DNA of 64,000 nt from Bacteroidales bacterium (lineage in GTDB: Bacteria; Bacteroidota; Bacteroidia; Bacteroidales; Paludibacteraceae), in assembly GCA_900769555.1 (NCBI GenBank), contig CAAGHA010000128.1, forward strand, positions 31,255 to 95,254. Reading direction: 5' to 3'. The position numbers and the translations under genes were made by a program. The notes beneath the pieces are model-generated. The model saw nothing but the letters and a program-made list of their open reading frames with translations. It was not told where the DNA came from and ran no database searches. Positions 7,764-15,158 of the stretch are shown here, one piece after another (position 1 is the stretch's first letter; each line of letters opens with the position of its first letter).

Positions 7764-9254
7764 TCATTTAATACCTAATTGTCTGTAAGTTTCCATTAAT
7801 GCGGCATGGTCATCTGTTATGATAAGCAATTTATCGTTGTTATGGAGAATAGTTTTTCCTGTAGGAACAAAATATTTGTTTTCCCTTTTTATCATAACAA
7901 CCAAAGTCTTATCCGGAAGCGACAGATTCATTAATTGGTTACCATGTTCCAAAATTTTCTCGGTCATGGTGATTTCCGTGGTGACAGATTTAATTTCATC
8001 CGAAAAATCCACATCAAAATTTTCCAATTGGTATTTTTCTTCATTGGTCTCTTCTAACCCTAACCATCTAGCCATAATCGGGATTGTTGTACCTTGAATT
8101 AACAATGATACCAATGTGCAGAAGAATACTATATTAAAGATAAGTTGAGCATGAGGTACATTTGCTGCCAAAGGTAAGATGGCAAAAATTATGGGTACAG
8201 CACCACGTAGTCCGCACCAAGATACATATATTTTATCCTTAATTGCCATAGAACGGAAAGGTAGTAAAGACAAAAATACACTGATTGGACGAGAAATAAA
8301 TATCATCAATAAACTGATAATCAAAGCCGGTTTTGCGATTGGTATTAGTTCGTGTGGATTTACCAATAAACCTAATGTCAAGAACATTAAAAGCTGGCAA
8401 AGCCAAGCAATACCATCAAAAAAATTAACGGAAGAGCGTTTATGAACAAATGAATTATTTCCAAAAACTAATCCTCCAATATAGACAGCTAAGTATCCAT
8501 TCCCTTTGATGTAGTAGGTAAATGAAAAAATGAATACGCATAAAGTCAATGATAAAATGGGGTATAGAGAAGAGTTATCAATTTCTAATTTATTGATAAG
8601 CTTAACAGACCATTTCCCTATAACATAACCGGCAATCCCTCCAATTAATAGTTGTAATATTAAAAATACTATTGCTTCTAAGTAGTTTGGAGTCCCCCCG
8701 ATTTGACAGATTTCAATTAAGGTTATTACTAATACGTATGCCATAGGGTCATTGCTACCACTTTCCAACTCAAGCATGGGTCTAAGGTTGTTCTTTAGGT
8801 GTAAACCTTTCGATCTTAATATAGAAAAAACCGATGCAGAATCGGTTGAAGACATTGTTGATGCCATCAGCAAACTGGTTGTTAATCCGATAGGTGCAGT
8901 TTCAGATGTCGCTCCTAAGACCCAATAGATTAAAAATCCGGTGATCATCGATGTCAGTAATACACCTACAGTTGCAAGAGAAATACCTTGTTTCATTATA
9001 GGTTTTATTTCTCCGATGCGAGTGTTCATACCACCGGAAAATAGAATAATACAAAGTGATACGGTTCCGATTGTTTGAGCGGTTGATGTGTCGTCAAAAT
9101 GAATTCCAAGTCCATCTGTTCCACTGACCATTCCAACCAATAAAAATAATAACAATGCGGGTAATCCTAATTTAGAACTAACTTTTCCAACTACAATACT
9201 AACAAAAAATAGCAAAGAAAGTGCTAATAAAATCAACTCAATTTGTATATCCAT
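7764..9254 (-). CDS. Potassium/proton antiporter of the CPA1 (NhaP2/CvrA) family
   Basis: A 496-residue inner-membrane transporter. About residues 1-395 form a Na_H_Exchanger domain with some 12 membrane helices, including the conserved segments GGMNTRIGEIKP, LESGSNDPMAYVL (the acidic ion-binding region near 165-177) and SWCGLRGAVPIIFA. The tail (about 425-496) is a TrkA_C/RCK-C regulatory domain with DKTLVVMIKR and a GKTILHNNDKLLIIT segment. It probably exports K+ (or Na+) in exchange for protons for volume and pH control. It is monocistronic, and its stop lies 20 bases from the MITE-like element. Confidence 0.9.
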   Translation of the reverse strand: MDIQIELILLALSLLFFVSIVVGKVSSKLGLPALLLFLLVGMVSGTDGLGIHFDDTSTAQTIGTVSLCIILFSGGMNTRIGEIKPIMKQGISLATVGVLLTSMITGFLIYWVLGATSETAPIGLTTSLLMASTMSSTDSASVFSILRSKGLHLKNNLRPMLELESGSNDPMAYVLVITLIEICQIGGTPNYLEAIVFLILQLLIGGIAGYVIGKWSVKLINKLEIDNSSLYPILSLTLCVFIFSFTYYIKGNGYLAVYIGGLVFGNNSFVHKRSSVNFFDGIAWLCQLLMFLTLGLLVNPHELIPIAKPALIISLLMIFISRPISVFLSLLPFRSMAIKDKIYVSWCGLRGAVPIIFAILPLAANVPHAQLIFNIVFFCTLVSLLIQGTTIPIMARWLGLEETNEEKYQLENFDVDFSDEIKSVTTEITMTEKILEHGNQLMNLSLPDKTLVVMIKRENKYFVPTGKTILHNNDKLLIITDDHAALMETYRQLGIK

Positions 9255-9434
9255 TGTTTATATTTCCTTTTCTAAGAATCTTTCTCAAAATTCTGTAATA
9301 TTTTTATAATTTTTAAAATTTATCAAAACCTTAACAGTCAACAAATTACTATTTTTATCGCAGTCAGGTCTATTTGTTTAAGTTCGATTCCTACAACGCT
9401 CTTGTCATATATATCCAACTGAAAATTCTTTACG

Positions 9435-9469
9435 AATCATCTTGACCCAATTAATAGAACTAGCTTTTA
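9435..9469 (-). repeat. Fragment of TTAAGGTAA-end repeat, reverse orientation
   Basis: Its complement reads TAAAAGCTAGTTCTATTAAT then TGGGTCAAGATGATT, a diverged left end of the repeat family. Confidence 0.5.
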
Positions 9470-9553
9470 TTGAACATTTAAAAGGGATATTTTGTTTCTG
9501 ATTCAAAGTTAATTATTTACATAATGAAAAAAAAATTTCTAAACCTTAATTAT

Positions 9554-9586
9554 TCCTAATTTATTCCAAATTTCACTTGTAGCTTT
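9554..9586 (+). promoter_or_regulatory. Promoter copy 1 upstream of the PepSY-like gene
   Basis: CCTAATTTATTCCA is followed 25 bases after its start by TAGCTTTG (TAnnTTTG type), then GCAATAGAAA. The same arrangement recurs at 9668. Confidence 0.5.
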
Positions 9587-9601
9587 GCAATAGAAAATCA
9601 T

Positions 9602-9660
9602 TCAAGGTAATTTCTGTAAATTAGGTTGAGATGATTTTGAGGGGAATTTTGTTTAGGTTA
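9602..9660 (+). repeat. Left-end fragment of TTAAGGTAA-end repeat
   Basis: TCAAGGTAATTTCTGTAAAT, then TTAGGTTGAGATGATTTTGA, then TTTTGTTTAGGTT, collinear with 7550-7610. It lies between the two promoter copies. Confidence 0.6.
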
Positions 9661-9667
9661 TTTTTTT

Positions 9668-9700
9668 TCCTAATTTATTCCAGAATCTCCTCTTAGTTTT
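9668..9700 (+). promoter_or_regulatory. Promoter copy 2 upstream of the PepSY-like gene
   Basis: CCTAATTTATTCCA again with TAGTTTTG exactly 25 bases after its start, then TGATAGAAA. It lies 48 bases before the start codon and is the more likely active promoter. Confidence 0.55.
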
Positions 9701-9747
9701 GTGATAGAAATTTAATTAGATTATTAACATACTTAATACTTACGATT

Positions 9748-10185
9748 ATGAATGCAAAAAAATTAATTATTGGATGTATCTTGGCTATTGTGCCAATTGT
9801 CTCTATGGCCGGTAAATTATCAAAGGCTCCGTTGCCGGAAACAATTACTTCGTTTTTGGCTACACATTTCTCTTCAACTAAGGTGGCATTTTATAAAATA
9901 GATAAAAATCTTTTTGGAATAGAATCTTATGATGTGATTTTGACCGATGGTACAGATTTGGAGTTTGATGAAAAAGGGAGATGGATTGAAATTGATGGAG
10001 AAAAGAAGGCATTACCTCTCTCTGTAATCCCTGTGGAAATTCAAAATTATGTAAAAGAGCATTTCCCTGATCAATATGTAGTTTGCCTAGACAAAAAGAA
10101 AAGAGATAGAATTGAAGTTCAATTAAATAGCGGTTGGGAACTTTTATTTGATAAAAATTATCAAATTATCAATATAGATGATTAA
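9748..10185 (+). CDS. PepSY-like (DUF2874) periplasmic protein
   Basis: A 145-residue secreted protein: signal peptide (about 1-21, cleavage after SMA), then two short PepSY-like repeats, each with a PxxI.xFlxxHF helix (LPETITSFLATHF at 29-41 and IPVEIQNYVKEHFPD) followed by beta strands ending DLEFDEKGRW and ELLFDKNYQI. This two-repeat form is common in Bacteroidota. The role is unknown; these domains bind peptides or inhibit proteases in other settings. It is the first gene of a pair with the barrel protein 50 bases downstream. Confidence 0.8.
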   Translation: MNAKKLIIGCILAIVPIVSMAGKLSKAPLPETITSFLATHFSSTKVAFYKIDKNLFGIESYDVILTDGTDLEFDEKGRWIEIDGEKKALPLSVIPVEIQNYVKEHFPDQYVVCLDKKKRDRIEVQLNSGWELLFDKNYQIINIDD

Positions 10186-10235
10186 ATTTGTGAATTAGTT
10201 TTTTTATGTGGTTTATTAATTTAAAATGTTATAAT

Positions 10236-10955
10236 ATGAAAAGAAGTTTATTATTTGTGGGTTTAATATTTTGTGTGATGGGAGCATTTTCACAAGATGT
10301 ATCAAAGGGAAAATTTAGTTGGGGTATTACTGCCGGTGCCGGTATGGCTAACATGAGGTTTGAGCAAAAAATAGATGACCGAGACCCTATTGCAAATATT
10401 CAGGCCGGTGTGGTTATTGATTATGCAATTGTCGATAATTTCTTCTTAGAGAGCGGTTTGACTTTCCAACGTAAAGGGTATCAAATGGAGATGGAGTCTG
10501 AATATAATTCAGCAGTAGGTTCTATTAGTACTAATATTGATCAGACAACCAACTTGTTTTACTTGCAATTACCAATCTTGTTAAATTATCGTTTCAATGT
10601 TGGAAAAGTTGGTTTGATTCCTCAAGTGGGTCCTTACTTTGCAGTGGGTCTTGGTGGAAAAATCAAAACAGAAACTGAGACAGAAAACGAACCTCTTGAA
10701 GGTTATGAGACTATTGATTATGACGTAAAAGAAAAAGAATCTTTCTCTGACGATAGAAGTCGTTTTGATTTGGGTGTTCGATTTGCCGGTTGTGTTGGAA
10801 TTGGAACAGACATGAAAGTTTCTATCGGATATGATTTAGGTTTAGTGGATTGGATCAAAAAAGAGTATAAAGCTTTTGACGAAGTTTATCAAGTAGAGAA
10901 AAACAAGTCAAAAAATGGTACTTTATTCGCAACCTTTACTTACTATTTTAATTAA
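10236..10955 (+). CDS. Outer-membrane beta-barrel protein (PorT-like)
   Basis: A 239-residue protein with a signal peptide (MKRSLLFVG... to GAFSQ) and an eight-strand-like barrel: GITAGAGMANMRF, a VIDYAIVDNFFLESGLTFQRKGY strand pair, LPILLNYRF, LIPQVGPYFAVGLGG, RFDLGVRFAGCVGIG and the closing TLFATFTYYFN with its terminal aromatic. I start at ATG 10236, because the longer reading from 10206 would put ten residues before the signal peptide. It faces a barrel gene at 11021 across a shared terminator. A structural or transport role is likely; no substrate can be read. Confidence 0.8.
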   Translation: MKRSLLFVGLIFCVMGAFSQDVSKGKFSWGITAGAGMANMRFEQKIDDRDPIANIQAGVVIDYAIVDNFFLESGLTFQRKGYQMEMESEYNSAVGSISTNIDQTTNLFYLQLPILLNYRFNVGKVGLIPQVGPYFAVGLGGKIKTETETENEPLEGYETIDYDVKEKESFSDDRSRFDLGVRFAGCVGIGTDMKVSIGYDLGLVDWIKKEYKAFDEVYQVEKNKSKNGTLFATFTYYFN

Positions 10956-10976
10956 GATTGTTACGATAAAAAGAAT

Positions 10977-11012
10977 AAGCGAGGGATGTCTGTTCGGATT
11001 CCCTCGCTTTAA
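10977..11012. terminator. Bidirectional terminator between convergent barrel genes
   Basis: AAGCGAGGGA and TCCCTCGCTT form a long stem, with A-rich sequence on one side and T-rich on the other. It serves both the 10236 gene and the 11021 gene. Confidence 0.85.
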
Positions 11013-11020
11013 TTTTATAA

Positions 11021-11695
11021 TTATTCGTTGATTGATTCGTTTTTCTCTTTATTTTTCTTCCCAAGATAGAAACGGGCATGAAGGCTGGCACTATTAAAGC
11101 CAAATATAAATTGTTTCATATTGCTACTATAGGAAAAACCCAACATTTCACCATACATATAAGAAGAACAATATCCTAAATGTCCAACATTGGTTCCCAA
11201 AGCAAAACGATCAGACACTCTGAATTCAAAAGCTAAGAAATTCAAGTAAATAAACCATGGTCTTAGTTTTGTTTCGGCATTTGTATTTTCAGAAATTTGT
11301 TTTCCCATTGAAAATTCAAATCCAATTTCCGGAGTATAATGAAAATTATCTGTAATATGTACGTAGTAAGAGATATTTGGGTTAAAGCCAACTAAAATAC
11401 TTCTATATTCATTAAAATCATTAAGAGCAGTTGCCGGATTAGATTGATAATTTCCGCTAAGGGCTAAACTTATTCTAAGGTGTTCGGCAGGAAAGTAACC
11501 AAACTCAGACCCAAGAAAAAACGAGGATTGTCCTGGTTCTACCTTCCCGGTTTCAACTATTTCTCCAACTTTAGTCTCTGTTTTTGCAAAACTGAAATTA
11601 GCACCTGCACTTGCAGAAACATACATTTCTCCTTTTTTAGCATACATTGAAATTGAAAGAGCTAAAAAGATTAGGGTTAAAACTTTTCTTTTCAT
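11021..11695 (-). CDS. Outer-membrane beta-barrel protein
   Basis: A 224-residue protein with a signal peptide (MKRKVLTLIFLALSISMYA) and alternating strands such as VSASAGANFSFAKTET, FFLGSEFGYFPAEHLRISLALSG and FIFGFNSASLHARFYLG, followed by a Lys/Glu-rich tail. An upstream in-frame Met at 11719 would add eight polar residues before the signal, so I prefer 11695. It lies 50 bases after the DUF4434 gene on the same strand, so the two may be co-transcribed. No family beyond outer membrane protein beta-barrel is recognised. Confidence 0.72.
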   Translation of the reverse strand: MKRKVLTLIFLALSISMYAKKGEMYVSASAGANFSFAKTETKVGEIVETGKVEPGQSSFFLGSEFGYFPAEHLRISLALSGNYQSNPATALNDFNEYRSILVGFNPNISYYVHITDNFHYTPEIGFEFSMGKQISENTNAETKLRPWFIYLNFLAFEFRVSDRFALGTNVGHLGYCSSYMYGEMLGFSYSSNMKQFIFGFNSASLHARFYLGKKNKEKNESINE

Positions 11696-11745
11696 AAAAT
11701 TATTTTCTTTTTTTTGCAAAATTAGTGAAAAACACCAAAATTTAT

Positions 11746-13404
11746 TTATCTTTCGCTAATTATTATTGCAAAAGGAGATTGCATTTTAGATGAGGTTGTT
11801 ATTTTCAAACGATTAATTCCACTTTTGAGCCATTGTTTTTTAGAGTAGGTCAGAGCCCCGGAAATTGTGTAAATAGAAATTCGATACAATCCGGATTCTT
11901 GAGCAACGATAGATACTTCATCTCCGGTGAGCCAGATGATTTTCTTATCTCTCTTTTTTGTGAAGTTATCTGATATTAAAGTATTTTCACTTAGTCTGTT
12001 TTCTCCTTTTTCCAAATCAATTTCGAATGGTTCTGACAATGTTTCATTTCCCCATGAATCAATGAAAGATACTTGGTATAGTCTATTCTCAGAATCTTTA
12101 AATCCGGGGTATAAGATATAATCAGGTTCATGAACAGAATTTCCACTCTCAGCACGCGTACTTGTTCGGTAAGCAACACAATTTCCGTTTAGCAGAAGAC
12201 GTACGCATAAAATATCATTCTCATCATAATAGTCATCATCCCAGCTGATTTTTAGAATTGGAGAACTTAATTGTGTATAGTTGTTTATCCCCGCTGTCAT
12301 TTCAAACCTTATGGCACTAGGGAGGGTAGGGTGTGTACTATCAATCTCTTTATTATTTAAGTACTCGATTAAACTTTCGTGAATTCCGGGTAGGTTATTG
12401 TTTGGAGATTGGTAATGAGGGTAAGCGAATGTATAAATTTTCTCTGCATATTTTTCCGCCAAGTTCAGTTGCTTTATAAATCGTCCTAAGGGAGCACTTC
12501 CCCAATAATTTATTCCGTACAATGGAGTCTTTTCTGTATCGTATAACAATGAATCTGCTGGTTGAACAAAACTCTCTATGTTTGCAAAACACTTTGGCTT
12601 TCCATTGTTATTTTCGATAACCTTTGCATACATTGCAGACCAAGGTTCAACTGTTTCTAAAGTTTGTCCACCACCACCAATATTATCCATAGGCAACATA
12701 CCATCAATTTCTCTAAAATGGCATTTTTGAAAAAACTCTTCGTAGAAGGCCTTTGTGTTTTCTATATCTGCACACCAATCCGCTTGAGTAGAAAACGGGC
12801 TGAATAAAAGGGGCATTGAAGGATCAATTGCATTGAGTGTATCAATTAGACGATTGAATTGTTCTGCCATTCGATCTGCGTAGAGAGAACGACCTTTAGG
12901 ATTATTCCATTCTATGTGATTCCAAATTTCATACACACTATAAAATCCGGAAAAAGTCTCTCCAAATTCATTTTTGTATAGTGAATATAATTCCCGAGCT
13001 ATAGAGCAAGCCATACTCATAGCTTCTGAAAAATCTTGGTAGTCATTATCATTGCATAAATTCCAATTCCACCATCTGTTATCAGAGCCCAAGCCGAGAA
13101 ATAATTTCATATTGTATTTTTGAGACTGTAACAATATTTTTCTTGTTTCGTCTGTTATGCGAGTTGTGTTTGGAAGCGAAGAGGGGTATGAACACTGCCA
13201 TGGAGATTCTCTACTACTTTTAGAAGCAACGTCAGCCATAATAATTTCATCCATTCCCACCTCTTTCAAATACGAAATTTCTTCCTCCCATCGTTCATCA
13301 TTCCATGAACTATAGAGCCAAGATTGGATAAAAGTGCCATTAATCTTTGCATGGCAAAATGTTGCTGATAAAATTAGTATATATGTAAGAAATAATCTTT
13401 TCAT
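11746..13404 (-). CDS. DUF4434 glycoside-hydrolase-like secreted protein
   Basis: A 552-residue protein. After the signal peptide (1-19) comes a TIM-barrel-like DUF4434 region (about 20-340) with GTFIQSWLY, a GMDEIIMADVASKS strand, FSGFYSVYEIWNHIEW (acidic candidates) and CFANIESF. A beta-sandwich region follows (about 355-480), then a tail, LYRISIYTISGALTYSK... AIIISER, that resembles a type IX sorting domain. DUF4434 proteins are related to glycosidases, but no activity is assigned here. The Glu of IWNHIEW and of NIESF are candidate catalytic residues by position only. No sugar-transport genes adjoin it. Confidence 0.72.
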   Translation of the reverse strand: MKRLFLTYILILSATFCHAKINGTFIQSWLYSSWNDERWEEEISYLKEVGMDEIIMADVASKSSRESPWQCSYPSSLPNTTRITDETRKILLQSQKYNMKLFLGLGSDNRWWNWNLCNDNDYQDFSEAMSMACSIARELYSLYKNEFGETFSGFYSVYEIWNHIEWNNPKGRSLYADRMAEQFNRLIDTLNAIDPSMPLLFSPFSTQADWCADIENTKAFYEEFFQKCHFREIDGMLPMDNIGGGGQTLETVEPWSAMYAKVIENNNGKPKCFANIESFVQPADSLLYDTEKTPLYGINYWGSAPLGRFIKQLNLAEKYAEKIYTFAYPHYQSPNNNLPGIHESLIEYLNNKEIDSTHPTLPSAIRFEMTAGINNYTQLSSPILKISWDDDYYDENDILCVRLLLNGNCVAYRTSTRAESGNSVHEPDYILYPGFKDSENRLYQVSFIDSWGNETLSEPFEIDLEKGENRLSENTLISDNFTKKRDKKIIWLTGDEVSIVAQESGLYRISIYTISGALTYSKKQWLKSGINRLKITTSSKMQSPFAIIISER

Positions 13405-13622
13405 AATGATTATGTTTATTGATAAAACTATATTCTACAGATACTTATTTTCAAATACAATAAACGAAAAATAAGTTTCTAATGAAGAAGAGTTTGTTAT
13501 ATTCAATAAGAGGAAAATTTTTTTAGAACTAAAAACAAGAAGGATGTATTTTTCTTGTTTCCAATCCAAATACATCCTTAAATTTTTGCAGAAAACTACG
13601 AACCTGCTTATAATTTTTAGAT
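13405..13622. terminator. Intergenic space with yegP terminator (13540-13579, minus strand)
   Basis: AAGGATGTATTT at 13540-13551 pairs with AAATACATCCTT at 13568-13579. Read on the minus strand it follows the yegP-like gene. The rest of the gap is AT-rich with nothing else recognisable. Confidence 0.7.
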
Positions 13623-13958
13623 TTATTTATCAGTTAAATCTACAACTTCAGCATCAGGCGCATTTTTCATAACCGAAGCAACTCCATTTTTACAACCAGC
13701 TTCGCTAGCATACATTTCGCTAGTTCCAATAACTTGTCCATTAGTTGCTTTTAAGTTAAAGTGGAATTTCCCATTTTTTGCTTCTTTGATTTCAAATCTC
13801 TTTTCTTCTTGGCTATTTCTCTTTACAGATTCTACACCATTTAAGCAAGAAGCTTTTGTTTTGTACCCTTCGCTACCTAAAATAATTTCACCATTCCCTG
13901 CTTTCAAATTGAATTGGAATTCACCGTTTTTTCTTGTTGTAATTTCAAATTTTGCCAT
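13623..13958 (-). CDS. YegP-family DUF1508 protein with two repeats
   Basis: A 111-residue cytoplasmic protein formed of two DUF1508 repeats, about 2-49 and 53-100. Each has the pattern FEI...KNGxFxFNLKAxNGxxIxxSExYxxxAxCxNGVxSV (FQFNLKAGNGEIILGSE and FHFNLKATNGQVIGTSE). The E. coli YegP structure shows this tandem fold; its function is unknown. The gene is monocistronic with its own terminator. Confidence 0.88.
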   Translation of the reverse strand: MAKFEITTRKNGEFQFNLKAGNGEIILGSEGYKTKASCLNGVESVKRNSQEEKRFEIKEAKNGKFHFNLKATNGQVIGTSEMYASEAGCKNGVASVMKNAPDAEVVDLTDK

Positions 13959-14107
13959 GTTTATTAAATTTATTGTTAGTTCTACATTCTTTATATTGTT
14001 TTTTCAACAAACTCTAATGTTATTTTAGGCAAATTTATAAAACTTTGTGATATTAGCAAGAATTTAACTGTTTTTTTGCGATTTTTTGTTCTTTAGGTGC
14101 GTTTATT

Positions 14108-14896
14108 TTATAAAATTTTCTTTGTTCGAGAAACAATAAAAATGCTGATTTCGTAAAGTAGTAGGAGAGGGGTTGATACCAATGCCAAAGTAAATATATC
14201 TGAAGTTGGAGTAATTATTGCGGCAATTATTAATATAGCAATAATACAATGTCTTCTATACTCTTTCATCATAGGGGCATTTATCACACCGAATTTTGCC
14301 AGTATCCAAGCAAATATAGGAATATTAAATGCAATTCCGCAGAACAAAGTGATGGATATGAAATTGTCTATGTAGGATTGCAAACTAATTAAATTTTCAA
14401 CTAATTCACTCACTTGATACGTACTTAGGAATTGGTAGGTGAATGGAAATATGATATAGTAGGCTAAAAGGGTACCCAAAGCGAACATTATGCAAGAGCA
14501 AATACTAATAGAAATTACATATTTTTTTTCTTGTTTATGTAGAGCCGGAGAAACAAATTTGATTGATTGAAAAAGTAGGTAAGGAAATGAGAGCAAGAAC
14601 CCCACTTGAAAAGCCAGTTTAAAATGAATCATAAATTGGCTTGCCAATCCTGTGTTAATTAATTTTATTTCATCACATTTAATAGTAGTACTATAATTTA
14701 ATAGCTCATTTAAATCCACCATCAACTTATAAGTGATAAAATCTTTTCCACGAGGAGCAAATACAATTGAAAAGATCTCCTCTTTAAAGAAAAAAGCAAT
14801 GACACTACATAAAACGAAGACTACGCAAATCCGTATAATGCATTCACGCAGTTCGTCTATGTGTTCCCAGAATGTGAGTTGATTTTTATTCCTCAT
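14108..14896 (-). CDS. tatC: Sec-independent protein translocase TatC
   Basis: A 262-residue inner-membrane protein with six predicted helices. The N-terminal cytoplasmic motif FWEHIDELRECIIRI (residues 9-23) carries the conserved Glu that reads twin-arginine signals, and FQVGFLLSFPYLLFQ and the SPALHKQEKKY loop are family marks. It forms the substrate-binding core of the Tat export channel. It overlaps tatA by 11 bases, suggesting translational coupling. No tatB is present, as is usual in Bacteroidota. Confidence 0.95.
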   Translation of the reverse strand: MRNKNQLTFWEHIDELRECIIRICVVFVLCSVIAFFFKEEIFSIVFAPRGKDFITYKLMVDLNELLNYSTTIKCDEIKLINTGLASQFMIHFKLAFQVGFLLSFPYLLFQSIKFVSPALHKQEKKYVISISICSCIMFALGTLLAYYIIFPFTYQFLSTYQVSELVENLISLQSYIDNFISITLFCGIAFNIPIFAWILAKFGVINAPMMKEYRRHCIIAILIIAAIITPTSDIFTLALVSTPLLLLYEISIFIVSRTKKIL

Positions 14897-15083
14897 TCTC
14901 TTTTTTAGCGTCCTCTTTCTTCTCTTTTCCCTCGGTGTCGTTCAAACCATCTTTGAAACTTTTAACACCTTTCCCCAGTCCACGCATTAGTTCAGGAATT
15001 TTTTTTCCGCCAAATAAAAGCAAAACAACAAGAGCAATAACCAATATTTCTTGCATTCCTAATCCCATAAACAATAACTTCAT
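14886..15083 (-). CDS. tatA: Sec-independent protein translocase TatA
   Basis: A 65-residue protein: a short N terminus, one membrane helix (about 11-25, ILVIALVVLLLFGG), the FGGKKIPELMRGLGKGVKSF hinge and amphipathic helix, and a charged Lys/Glu tail. It oligomerises to open the Tat pore. Starts at Met1 or Met6 are both possible. It is the first gene of the tatA-tatC pair. Confidence 0.93.
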   Translation of the reverse strand: MKLLFMGLGMQEILVIALVVLLLFGGKKIPELMRGLGKGVKSFKDGLNDTEGKEKKEDAKKENEE

Positions 15084-15158
15084 AATTAGTTTATTTTGAA
15101 ATAAAAATCAGTGTGTTCAAATAATTTATAATTATCATCCCACACTGATTTTATGTTG

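Larger units (their letters stand above)
9255..9747. other. Gene-free region with repeat ends and a duplicated promoter
   Basis: No gene is seen. It contains two ends of the dispersed repeat (9435-9469 and 9602-9660) and two related copies of a promoter segment (9554-9586 and 9668-9700) that serve the PepSY-like gene at 9748. Confidence 0.6.
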
